From contig OZ038459.1 in NCBI GenBank assembly GCA_964036195.1, positions 1,237,206-1,301,205 on the forward strand: DNA of 64,000 nucleotides, given 5' to 3'. Below, piece after piece: positions 1 to 64,000 of this stretch; positions within the stretch are counted from its first letter, which is position 1; each line of letters begins with the position of its first letter. Origin of the DNA: Sphaerolaimus hirsutus. Lineage: Eukaryota; Nematoda; Chromadorea; Monhysterida; Sphaerolaimidae. Made by a program: the position numbers and the translations under genes. Under the pieces are notes generated by a model. The model was not told where the DNA came from and made no database searches. It was given only the letters and a program-made list of their open reading frames with translations.

Positions 1-201
1 ATAATTTTATACTAGTTAAAATTTATTTATTACATATTCAATGATTTGCATAATTTTATTTGTATAAAAAATTCTTAATAACTTTTATTTTTTATTATTT
101 TATTTTTATTTTTTGTTGATTTTTAATTTTATGTTATACTTTTTGTTAAGAAGATAGTTGAATTTTTAAGTACTTTATGGAGCACACTCAGAAAATTGTA
201 C
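1..201. other. AT-rich unassigned sequence
   Basis: Very AT-rich non-coding DNA with no recognisable gene. I see nothing specific before the inverted-repeat element that starts at about 202. Confidence 0.5.
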
Positions 202-1464
202 TAAACTGGTGGACAATATAAATGGAAAATTCACAAAATAACATTTTAAAAATCACACAAGCAAGCCATCAGGCTGTCACTTAGTGTGAGGGTGCCCCAA
301 AGTATATACTATATATAACCAAAGTGGCACCCCCTCAGGCCACCCTTGTTGCTGAAAATATTTTTTTTCCACTTTTTTTCTGGTCAATATAAATGGAAAA
401 TCCATACAAATTTTTGTTCAGGCCAGAATTTGATTTATTTATAAAATGGGTTGGGGATGGTTTAGGCCACTGATTTTTTGGGACATATGAGATGGTAACT
501 TCCTGCAACTATTCCACCCCCTCACAACTGACGCAATCCCTACACCAAAATTTTGCTGAAGATCAAACCTGAAATATTTTTTTGAACAAAACATATATTG
601 GAACTAATGTGTCTTACACAGCCCCAGGCTTATGATACAGCACATGGTGGCCAGGACTGGCTTCCTAAGTGTCATGAGCAACATGTGGCTGGTCCTGCAC
701 CACATTTTATGCACGAAGATTGCATTTATGGCGATCAGTGGAAATACTACTGTTCAAAGACAGCATTTCCGTAAAAGCGTGACCGGCCACTGCAGCATCT
801 GCATGCAAATCATTAAATGCTAGTGCCCATTGAATTCAGACAACAATTATCTGTTAAACATATACCAGGGGACAACTGGAAATGTGTCCTGTATTTTGTG
901 TAAATGGGCCAGACAGATGAAGAGGTCATTCCCAGAAAGTGTAAATTTGTGGTTTTTGCAATCACAATCAAAATGTTTGCACTTGTAAAGTTCTTAATAT
1001 GTTTGAATGTCATGAAGTGGCTGATATCTGCAAATTAGGATGGATTTTTGTGAGGCAGCAGCAGTGTGGGGACAGCAGCAGGTAAAAATCACCCTGCAAC
1101 CTATGTGCGGCTCTGAGCGAGCCATTAGTGATTTTTTTCCATCAAAAAACTGCCAGCACAAGCGTATCTAATGCTTGTGTTGGCAGCATGCCAAAAATGG
1201 CAGCGCGCTTTCCCGCAGCAATATTCTGTGTGGGATTCCAAAATTTTCCATTTATATTGGCCAGAAAAAAAATCGGAAAAAATATATAGAAGGCTGTCAC
1301 GGCTAACCAGGGGGGTGCTGGGGGGTGCCATTTGGGGACAATGTAAAGAAATGTTGGCCCCACATTCACACAAAATTTTAGCTAGATTGGGCTGATCATT
1401 TGCACATGAGAATATTTCGAAAATTTATGTAGTCAATTTTCCATTTAAATTGTCCACCAGTTTA
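202..1464. mobile_element. Terminal-inverted-repeat element (TAAACTGGTGGACA ends)
   Basis: The left end TAAACTGGTGGACAATATAA is mirrored at 1433-1464 by a near-perfect reverse complement ending TCCACCAGTTTA. A secondary inverted pair (GTCAATATAAATGG near 382 and CCATTTATATTGGCC near 1247) lies inside. The flanks AATTGTAC and CATTTCAC match at only 5 of 8 bases, so the target duplication is uncertain. Short open frames inside (for example 632-823) resemble no transposase I know. Confidence 0.6.
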
Positions 1465-2337
1465 CATTTCACCAGTGTTCCTTGAAGAAACCTTAGATAT
1501 ACTTCTTTTAAGAGCTCAACCACACTGTAACATTAAGTGATATACTACTTTTCAGAGCTCAAACTCGCAAAGACACTGTAGGATAGTAAGTGATATACGT
1601 CTTTTCTGCATTTAAATGCATACACCTGATTGCAATATCGGTGCAGTCAGTGTCCACTTTTTGTTGGATTTAGCCATTTTTTGTGATGGTCATATTAAGT
1701 GGGGGTTTTTCCTCCTGAAAGATATTTACATAAGTCTAAAAATGTTGTGACGTGTGGAGATGCACGCTTGCGCGCAATTTTTCTGCAAAATTCCTACAAA
1801 ATTGCTTCACGAAATGCCTTTCCGGGGATTTTTTCTGTCTATCCCGGGAAGGGGGTGGGCGGCCACTCTCCCCGCCCCCCTGGCTACGTCCTTGCATAGC
1901 GATTAAGGGTCATCTGTCTTAAATGAAATTTCCATTTCAGAGTTATTAGCGAAGCTATAAGAGCTACATTTTATTAGATGTTATTCAATGGAGACATTTT
2001 AATACTCATTATTATGGAGGGAACCTTTCGAGAAAAAAAAACTAAACAATTTCGCTGATATCGAATTTAAAAATTACCCAATAGGAAATTTTTTAAAGGG
2101 ACGACGAGAATCAAACTATAAAAAAGCGCGAAAAATACTCAATATCCTGAAAAAATACTTGCAGTGATCTGAGAATCAGTAATGTCTCAAATGCCTGGTA
2201 TGCACGGGAATGCCCCACACACGTTGATGGCTCAAATTTCGGCAACTAATAAAACAGCGTTAGACGCATTTGAGCTTACTGGAATAAGTCAACTATTGTT
2301 CATTCAGTGAAAATAATAAAAATACTTTTCATTGAAA
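1465..2337. other. Intergenic, with one MITE end
   Basis: No gene is recognised. The stretch 1800-1896 ends in CTGGCTACGTCCTTG and is preceded by a G/C-rich tract. It resembles the right end of the CAGGGACGTATCCAGG family seen complete at 62407-62820. Confidence 0.45.
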
Positions 2338-2345
2338 ATAGGTAG

Positions 2346-2849
2346 CAGAGTTGTACAAATACTGGTATTTTTGGAAAACGTAAACGTAAACGTAAATACC
2401 TTTTCTAAATTGTGAGTATCATTACTGAAAACGTAAAATACTTCTAAAATACCCGGGTAAACGTAAAAAAAACGTAAACGTAAAAATTTCTTTGAAGTGC
2501 ACCACCCATGATCAAGTGCATTGAAAAACACTTTTGTTTTTCTTATTTCAACCATTTCTCTGCTGATACAATCACATTCTTGCTTACCAATGTTATTTAT
2601 CAAACAATTAAGAAGATAATTGGCCAAAAACATAAATTGTACTTATTGTATCAGAAAAAAGTTCAAAAATGCACTGTTTTTGTGCATTTTCCATACGATT
2701 TTTACGTTTTCTCTGGTACCCGGGTAATTGTGCCAGGAAAACGTAACAAAACGTAATGGTATTTTTGGAAAACGTAAACGTAAACGTAAATATAAATACC
2801 CAAATAACCGGGTATTTCGGGTAAACGTAAATACGTTTTTCCAACTCTG
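2346..2849. mobile_element. hAT-like MITE with ACGTAA repeats
   Basis: Bounded by a perfect 8-bp target duplication ATAGGTAG (2338-2345 and 2850-2857). The ends are CAGAGTTG and CCAACTCTG. The interior is built on AACGTAAACGTAAACG repeats, facing inward from both ends. An 8-bp duplication is typical of hAT transposons. No transposase is encoded. Confidence 0.85.
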
Positions 2850-2971
2850 ATAGGTAGTTCATTCCAGTAAACTCAAAATAGACTGATAACAGTCCACCCA
2901 TGAACCTGTCTGTAGAGCCACAAAATGTATTCAAATATTATGTATTTATGCAGAAAAAAAATGCAGGTAAA

Positions 2972-3653
2972 GGCGGCGCGCACACTAGTACACACATGTA
3001 TGTCAACTGGTCTGCGTGTGTCAACTCAGATTTTGGCTTTACTTGTCGCAGAGCAATCTCCAATGCAGCTGCGGCAATGTTGAAAAATAAATATTTCGGC
3101 AAATGCATTGGAGACCGCTCTGCGACGCGTGAAGCCGAAATCTCAGTTGACACCAGGGGTTTTGTAGATTTAGAGCCCCCGGGGCTCATGAGTTGATATA
3201 GATCATAAGTAGGTCCTCCGGAGGGACAGATAGCTCAAACTTTTTTTTTTTTGGGGGGGGGGGGGTGGGGGGGAGGGGGGTTCGCGGGGTTTCAATATAC
3301 AGGTTTTTCCAAGGTATAGAAGAAAGAAATAACAAAATCGCTAAAAGTATGTGAAAGATAGGTATATTAGCATATATAGTACATAACTAGCTGAAAATAG
3401 CCAATGAAACACATGAAATAGCGATTTTGCAGGTGAAAAACTATAAAAGGTATGAAAATTGGCGATTGTGGGCGAAAATTGGGAGATATTTATATACCAA
3501 AATTGTTGCCTCCGGGGTAGATACATACATAGCTGAGCGGCCTCAGGGATATATAGCTGACGGATATGAGGGGGTGCCCCCCCCCCCAACTAAACCCCTG
3601 GTTGACACAGACCAGTCGTGTCAACTGGCGTGTCAACTGGCGTGTGCACCGCC
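2972..3653. mobile_element. CACAC-ended inverted-repeat MITE, split by a hAT insertion
   Basis: The ends GGCGGCGCGCACAC and GTGTGCACCGCC are inverted. The inside carries TGTCAACTGG motifs and a stem around GCAGAGCAATCTCCAATGCA. It belongs to the same broad group as the elements at 4117-4943 and 6684-6846. It is interrupted at 3154-3600 by another transposon. Confidence 0.6.
3154..3600. mobile_element. hAT-like MITE (CAGGGGTT ends), nested
   Basis: The ends CAGGGGTT and AACCCCTG are flanked by a perfect 8-bp duplication GTTGACAC (3146-3153 and 3601-3608). The interior includes a poly-G tract near 3255 and a GATA/AGCTGA-rich part. It sits inside the element 2972-3653. Confidence 0.85.
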
Positions 3654-4116
3654 AAGGTATACGGAACCCAAATACATATTTATTATGCGTTATTATCACT
3701 GATATCAAATGCAGATAATTATTATACCAGGAACACATTCCACACTCTGTCAAGTCCGATACATTGTTGACATCACAAGGAGCAACATTCCAGTGTAGAT
3801 GGAAAAAGGCCGAACTTTTCGATCCTTGAAACTTAAATGTGTGGGGGGCGGAGACTGATCACAGACCCCGTGACACGTCACGGAAAATGTCAAATGTCAA
3901 ATGCCTGATTAAAAAATACCATTTGACATTCCACATGAAAGTTTAGAGGTTTTAAAAAAGTCGCCAGAGCATATCAATTGGATGTGATTATATACACTCA
4001 AAAAATAAAAGATAACAATTGAAACCACCACCAAAAAAATGAATATGTAACATGCGAAATGACAAGTGCGCGTGCTAACAATGACGCGTCATATGAAGTG
4101 ACAAACTTCAGAGAAT
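3654..4116. other. Intergenic, nothing recognised
   Basis: I find no gene and no clear repeat boundary. Two close copies of AAATGTCAAATG occur around 3885-3925. Confidence 0.4.
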
Positions 4117-4943
4117 GGCCCCACACTAGGGTGTCAAATTTCCGTTTCCGTTTTCCGCAGGCAAATTTTTTCCGTTTTCCATTCCGTTTTCTGGCTGCTG
4201 AAATTTTTTTTCCGTTTTCCGTTGCATTTTCCGGCAACATTTTTTTCCGTTTCCGTTTTTCCGGCTCATTTTCCGTTTTCTGGCTAAATTTTCAGTTTTT
4301 CCGCCTTTTTTTCCGTTTTGTGTCTCAATTTCCAGTTTTTCTGCCTTTTTTCCATTTTCCGCCTCAATTTTCCATTTTTCCGCCTCATTTTACCTTTTTC
4401 TGGCTCAACTTTCTGTTTTCTGATCAGCCAAACTGGTAAAAATTCATGCAGATTGTCAATGATGTAAAAATGTTTCTGTTTCCAGCAAAATTACTGCAAA
4501 TTTTTTCCACTTACATATAAAATTTGCTCCACCAAAATTTCAGCAAATTTTATATGTTTTCCGGCAAAATTTCAGCAAGTTTTCCATTTCCGTGCAAATT
4601 TGATTTTTCCGTTTCTGTTTTTCCGGCCTCTTTTTCCGTTTTCCGGCCGCTGAAATTTTTTTTCGTTTCCGTTTCCGTTTTCCGCCAAGTGCAAATTTTT
4701 TTCCGTTTTCCGTTCCGTTTTCCGGCCGCTGAAAAAAAATTTCCGTTTCCGTTTTCCGTAAAAAAATTTTTTTGACACCCTACCCCACACACGCTAGTTG
4801 ACATCAACACCGAATGCCAACTGGTTCCGTTCCCAATTCAAAGATTGCGTTTGAACGTCGATCGTCCACTCGTCAGCAACCTTTGAATCGGGATCGGAAC
4901 CAGTTGACATTTGGTGTCAATGTCAACTAGCGTGTGGGGGCCC
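4117..4943. mobile_element. CCCACACACGCTAGTTGAC MITE, split by a hAT insertion
   Basis: The host starts with GGCCCCACAC and resumes after the nested element as ACGCTAGTTGACATC. It ends with the mirror ATGTCAACTAGCGTGTGGGG. The internal arm GAACCAGTTGACATTTGGTG is shared with 6684-6846. Confidence 0.7.
4127..4782. mobile_element. hAT-like MITE, TTTCCG-rich (TAGGGTGTC ends)
   Basis: The ends are TAGGGTGTC and GACACCCTA. A perfect 8-bp duplication CCCCACAC lies at 4119-4126 and 4783-4790. The interior is almost entirely repeats of TTTCCGTTTTCCG on the plus strand, so it is strongly purine/pyrimidine asymmetric. Other copies are at 5719-5798 and 12837-13402. Confidence 0.9.
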
Positions 4944-5718
4944 AATGTTACAAGTATCCTGTTGTCTGGAAGTGATCTTAACCGGGTGATCTAAACCGTC
5001 GTTACAAATAATAATAAACTTTCCTAATTATTGTGTAACCATCAGGTAAATAACAAAATGTAACCTATAATTTTGTCAGGTAAATAACATTTCACCTTGG
5101 AAACTTTCTCAGAAATTTGTCACTTTTCTTTGACGCGACAGAATGCAAGATTATTAAGGTACAATTTTTTTGTTGAACACCTAGTTTAGTAGTGCTATTA
5201 TGATAACGGTTGGGCGGAGTTTAAAAACGGTATTATTTATAACGAACCTCCTTTTTTAAAGACGCAAGCAATGTAAAGTTTTCTTCAAACGACAACCAAA
5301 ATTTTCGGTACTGACTCACTAGGTATTATACAGATTAGTTGAGCAGACAATTTCACAAAAAAATTAACAATGTGGTAATTTTCATCGCCTTTGTGGCATT
5401 TTCAATTTCATAATTACCATTTCTGCATGATGGCAAGAAATAATAATCAGTTATTGTATACTCGGCGGAGCGCGAAGTATGCATCTAAAATTATTTATAT
5501 CTTGGTCGTCTTAAGTTTGAAAAAAGAAAAAGATTCAAAAAAGAAAAAGGCGGAGTCGCACACAAGGGACTCGTAACCTTCCAAAATGGTCAACCTAAAA
5601 GGGTGTTGAAGACCTTGATAAGTGAAAACCTTGACAGTGAGCCACACTTGATCTTGGAGTAGTTCTACCTATTTTTCAACTACTGGCATTCAATGACGCA
5701 CTATTCACTACGCCTACC
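4944..5718. other. Intergenic, nothing recognised
   Basis: No convincing gene. CTCGGCGGAGCGCGAAGTAT near 5460 resembles the left end of the element at 45229-45411, so this may hold a degraded copy. Confidence 0.4.
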
Positions 5719-5798
5719 TAGGGTGTCAAATTTCCGTTTCCGGCAGGAAAATTTTTTTTACCTTTCCGTTTTCCGTAAAAATTTTTTTTGACACCCTA
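5719..5798. mobile_element. Short (80-bp) copy of the TAGGGTGTC MITE
   Basis: It starts TAGGGTGTCAAATTTCCG and ends TTTTTTGACACCCTA. The flanks CGCCTACC and AGCCTACC match at 7 of 8 bases. This is an internally deleted relative of 4127-4782. Confidence 0.8.
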
Positions 5799-6680
5799 AG
5801 CCTACCGTAGTGTGGACAAAATGCTTCGATGACGTTATCACTGATTGTTTCCTTCAAACAATTGCATAGCATGCGGTCCGCGGGGTATTTACAGTAGATA
5901 AAATCTAGCTAATGTGCTCCCAGATGCTTCTGGAGTATGAAACAATGGATTTGAAACCCTCAATGGATTCACCTTATCTTCTAGGATTATTAGCACACTA
6001 TTCGTGTACAATATTCTTTGTCTAAAACACGGAAGTAAATTGAAAGGCGATATACATAATGAGTCGACGTTAATATGTATTTTCGCAGAAATCACAACTT
6101 TTAACGCTAGAACATGGTATGGCTATACGATACATCGTATTGTAAATACTGACACCTGCCTCATGTATTTCGCTGGAAATATTGACTCGCAACCATCTGG
6201 TAGTTTGAAAAAAACGGTTTTTGACAAAAACGTGTTTTTAAAAACGGGGTCGTTTAAAAAACGTTTTTCTTCAATCCTAGCTACAATTGCACGATGTCAA
6301 TCAAAAGCCTAGTACCTTGCCGACGCATGGCGCAATTACAATCAAATGAAAATGAACACAAATTGTATTTAGCAAACAATAAAGCCGTGCAGCGAACTAT
6401 AAATATAAGGTCGGCACGGAACACGGAATTAAAAGAGAAAGGTAGTAATTAAAAGCCAATAGAATTTCACACTAAAATGCATCGACCGCACGCTCGACAA
6501 TGAATGCAAATACCATATACCATCTGAATTGAAAACAAACATTTTATTTTTTTCATTGCATTACATTACTCTCACTATGTGTTAATTAGATGCCATAATT
6601 TTTCACGTTACTTTGACCTTAAGATACGGTAACACACTTTGTATAGCGTGCAGTCCGACCAGAAAATGTATGCAAACAAC
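5799..6680. other. Intergenic, with an AAAACG-rich remnant
   Basis: No gene is recognised. Positions 6200-6285 are rich in TTTGAAAAAAACGG-type runs, as in the hAT MITEs at 22323 and 47222, but no bounded element can be drawn. Confidence 0.4.
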
Positions 6681-6683
6681 TTA

Positions 6684-6846
6684 GGGCCCACACACGCTAG
6701 TTGACATCGACACCAAATGTCAACTGGTCCCGATCCCGATTCAAAGCTTGCCGACGAGTGGAAGAACGACGTTCAAACGCAATCTTTGAATTAGGAACGG
6801 AACCAGTTGACATTTGGTGTCAATGTCAACTAGCGTGTGTGGGACC
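6684..6846. mobile_element. 163-bp palindromic MITE, PIF/Harbinger-like
   Basis: The ends GGGCCCACACACGC and GCGTGTGTGGGACC are inverted. Flanking TTA (6681-6683 and 6847-6849) fits the 3-bp target of PIF/Harbinger elements. The arms contain ACCAAATGTCAACTGG and its complement. Confidence 0.75.
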
Positions 6847-6849
6847 TTA

Positions 6850-7433
6850 TTAGTGAAAACATTCAAGTAAAAACATGGCAAATGGATGCCAATCGTCAAC
6901 TGTATTTGTTTGAATGGGAATTAAAAAACACAACATAAAGCGCAAAAACTTCCAACTAGATTAAAAATACAGGAAAGACAAAATGGACTACTGGCACTTG
7001 AAGCCAATTATGCAAACAAAACCCCAAATGATAGACACAGCGATCAGCTTCGGCGCGGGATAAACGAGCATATTTACATACCTGTGGTTTTAGAATTCAA
7101 AAAGAAGCAAATTACAAGCGAGGCATCCACATCTAAAAGTTGATAAGCCCAAGTTTAAAAATTTAGTCCAGCCAAGAAATGACATCCAGGGTTAGATCGC
7201 CCATTATTCCACCTTTTCAAAAAAATTCGAATTTTTTTCTTTATGGTTTAACATTTTTACGCTGATAAATATTCTCGCAAAAAATGGAGTTCACTACAAA
7301 TTAGGCAAAAATGATGAATGCCGACGCAATTTTTGTTGTCCATGGACATTGGAATTCTAAAAGTCGATAAGTTCCTAAATTGCCAGTAAGGCAAATTTAT
7401 CATGACAAAACATATCGACCTGGAACTGGAGGT
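6850..7433. other. Downstream flank of the ABCC gene, degraded repeat
   Basis: No gene. The stretch from about 7118 (GAGGCATCCACATCTAAAAG) to 7390 is a diverged copy of the element at 18111-18745, which carries AAGTCGACAAGTCC motifs. Confidence 0.4.
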
Positions 7434-7439
7434 TTTATT
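7434..7439 (-). promoter_or_regulatory. Candidate poly(A) signal of the ABCC gene
   Basis: The minus strand reads AATAAA about 200 bases past the ABCC stop codon at 7642. It is the first such hexamer I noticed downstream, and chance cannot be excluded in AT-rich DNA. Confidence 0.35.
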
Positions 7440-7641
7440 TTATGGAATTATCGAATTGTAAACTTAGACGCCTCAAATACATGCATATCAAAAAATACAC
7501 CCCCGAATTTTTCATCCATAAAAATCGTGTTTGCAAAATGCATACGCACCGCGCCATAACCTAACCGCTAGGTCACTGAGATGAATAGGGAGCATCATAA
7601 ACATCAACACACACCCAAAACACATCCAAAAAAGTGTGCAT

Positions 7642-62379
<54,738 letters not shown>

Positions 62380-62406
62380 CTGAGTGCCCATTTTTGAGGT
62401 TGCAAG

Positions 62407-62820
62407 CAGGGACGTATCCAGGATTTTGGAGCGGGGGGGGCTGCTTGTTTAGGGGGGCCGGCGAACGGGGGGGGGGGGGGCTCAGCCCCCCCCCCTAAAA
62501 TTTTTCACCATATAGGGACGGAAAGGCGTTTTGGCGCTAGCGCCATACTAAGGCTCCACGCCATGGCGTTATTGGCGTTCGCGCCAGCGCCATGAACCGC
62601 TTTATATGTATGTAAATATGCATACATCTACAGCGAAAGGCGCAAAAATATCCGCTGAAAATGCAATGCATGGGGAAGAAATTGCGCGCTTGCGCGCAAA
62701 ATTTTTGTGAAACGTCGAAAAATATACATGAAAAGTTGCATTTTCCGGAACTTATTACGTCTCACCCCGGGAATGGGGGGGCTACAGCCCCTCCCCCCGA
62801 CCCCCCTGGATACGTTCTTG
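62407..62820. mobile_element. hAT-like MITE (CAGGGACGTATCC), complete
   Basis: A perfect 8-bp duplication GTTGCAAG lies at 62399-62406 and 62821-62828. Ends CAGGGACGTATCCAGG and CTGGATACGTTCTTG. It contains poly-G/poly-C stretches and a GGCGCTAGCGCCATAC palindrome. Confidence 0.9.
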
Positions 62821-62859
62821 GTTGCAAGTGGGATGGATCGATCGTGAGAATGGCACTGT

Positions 62860-63112
62860 TTGGCGCCTGTACCAGACCTTGTAAAATATCATGTAAAAAC
62901 GACTCTGTAAAATGTAAAATGTCATGCAGTGTCAGAAGTCATGTAAAATGACCTGCAAAATGACAAACGTTCGCAATGTTACAGGGTATTTTACATGACC
63001 CAACATATTTTACAGGGTCTTTTACATGACACAAGACATTTTACAGGGTCTTTTACTTGACACAAAACATTTCACAGGGTCTTTCACATGACACAAGACA
63101 TTTCACAGGGTC
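62860..63112. mobile_element. MITE of the GGTGCCAGTCCCAGACCCTG family
   Basis: The left end GGCGCCTGTACCAGACCTTG is mirrored on the right by GTCTGGGACTGGCACC (63105-63120). Inside, ATTTTACAGGGTCTTTTACATGACACAAGAC-like units recur (shown here only in part). It is the same family as GPCR introns 3 and 6. Confidence 0.7.
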
Positions 63113-63192
63113 TGGGACTGGCACCGGGTGACGGCTGGCTTCTGCGCCAATTCAGGTGTTTGGAAACGCACACGCCCCAAACGGCGCTGAGC

Positions 63193-63783
63193 CGGTGCGC
63201 AAGTAAAACCGGTGCCCAAGTACGCCCGGTGCCCAAGTACGCCCGGTGCCCAAGTATAATTTCCGGTGCTCAAGTACGCCCGGTGCCCAAGTAAAGTGTC
63301 CGTACTTGGGCACCGGGCGGCTCTTTACTTGGGCACCGGGAGGATGTTTACTTGGGCACTGTGCAGGTGCAAGCGCCCTGCCCGGTGCACAAGTATGGGA
63401 GCTATAGGGGGGCGATGGGAGCGGTGCAGAAACACGGAGATGTCAAAATTCAAAGTGTCAAAAGTCATGAGAGATGCCCTGCAAAACGGCAATTCAGTTG
63501 CCATTTTGCATGGCATTTTTCATGACTTTTGACACTTTTCATGGCATTTGATGAAACTTCCAATTCCCCAGAAAACAGAAAATTCCCCAATTCCAATTCA
63601 AGTAAACCCGGCCCGCCCCGGCCCGACGCAACCGTGCCCTAGTAATGTACAAGTGTTGCCCAAGTAAACAGCCACCCGGTGCACAAGAATGGGCACTTTA
63701 CTTGGGCACCGGGCGTACTTGGGCACCGGTCTTTATACTTGGGCACCGGGCGTACTTGGGCACCGGTTTTACTTGGGCACCGA
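63193..63783. mobile_element. Inverted-repeat element built of CGGTGCCCAAGTA units
   Basis: The left arm (63193-63302) has five direct copies of CGGTGCCCAAGTA-type units; the right arm (63679-63783) has the reverse complements in mirrored order and spacing. The middle contains part of a TTTTGCATGGCATTTT-type MITE at 63455-63560. Confidence 0.75.
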
Positions 63784-64000
63784 CCATAGCGGATTTTGGG
63801 GTTAGCATTTTAGGGGGGGGTGGTCAGCCGGTCAGCACGCGTTAATAACTCGGGAACCGCTTGGCGAAAAATGTTGAAATTTGGATATGTTATGGTTTCA
63901 GGTCGGGGCTAATATCAAGTCCGACGATTTTTTTCTACGACCCCCCAGACCGGAGATAGGGGGGGTCTATAAAAACACTGTAATTTGCATTTTTTTGGGT
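63784..64000. other. Right edge, nothing recognised
   Basis: A G-run at about 63812 and a GGAGATAGGGGGGG motif. The upstream ABCC exons (NBD1, TMD1) should lie beyond this edge. Confidence 0.4.

Noticed and set aside
632-823. 63-codon open frame as a gene
   Set aside because: Short, no similarity recognised, inside an inverted-repeat element.
3245-3285. G/T homopolymer runs as functional signals
   Set aside because: Common inside these MITEs and prone to sequencing error.
62830-63200. Further ABCC exon upstream of 62379
   Set aside because: The sequence is a MITE of the GGTGCCAGTCCCAGACC family; no NBD1 motif was found on the minus strand.

Overview
The window looks like nuclear DNA of an invertebrate animal. 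It shows long introns with GT-AG splice sites, split genes on both strands, dense miniature inverted-repeat transposons (MITEs), and an intact BEL/Pao LTR retrotransposon with animal-type gag, protease, RT and integrase. I cannot name the species. The paired alternative exons in an ABCC gene and the BEL element with an env-like segment recall arthropods, but that is only a hint.

Layout. (1) 7642-62379, minus strand: the 3' half of an ABCC4/MRP4-type ABC transporter, in 13 splice positions. Adjacent exons join in phase. The protein runs from the linker after NBD1 through TMD2 and a complete NBD2 to the stop at 7642; NBD1 and TMD1 lie beyond the right edge. One position has two alternative exons (14774-14877 and 13454-13560) that can only be used one at a time. 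(2) The 41.5-kb intron of that gene (17383-58941) holds, on the plus strand, a class A GPCR gene (51542-57495, perhaps to 58447), plus most of the repeats. (3) 29418-41601, minus strand: a full-length, apparently young BEL/Pao element with 1053-bp LTRs, a 5-bp target duplication, a tRNA-Ser-type primer site, an 888-codon gag/protease frame and a 2426-codon pol frame continuing into an env-like glycoprotein. A 380-codon open frame overlaps its 3' end. A solo LTR of the same family lies at 26786-27885.

The rest is a repeat landscape. Several hAT-like MITE families (TAGGGTT..., TAGGGTGTC..., TAGGGTTCAAAC..., CAGGGACG..., CAGGGGTT...) have 8-bp target duplications readable directly in the sequence. 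There are TA-flanked mariner-like MITEs (CCGTATTTCC...), foldback elements and transposons nested three deep.

Most interesting points. Several introns of the GPCR gene are MITEs or nearly so; in one, an 8-bp target duplication supplies both splice junctions, which is how an intron-creating transposon ('introner') would look. The ABCC gene has paired alternative transmembrane exons. The retrotransposon is saturated on one strand with TGTGA (TCACA in sense), in LTRs and coding regions alike, and carries an unexplained overlapping frame.
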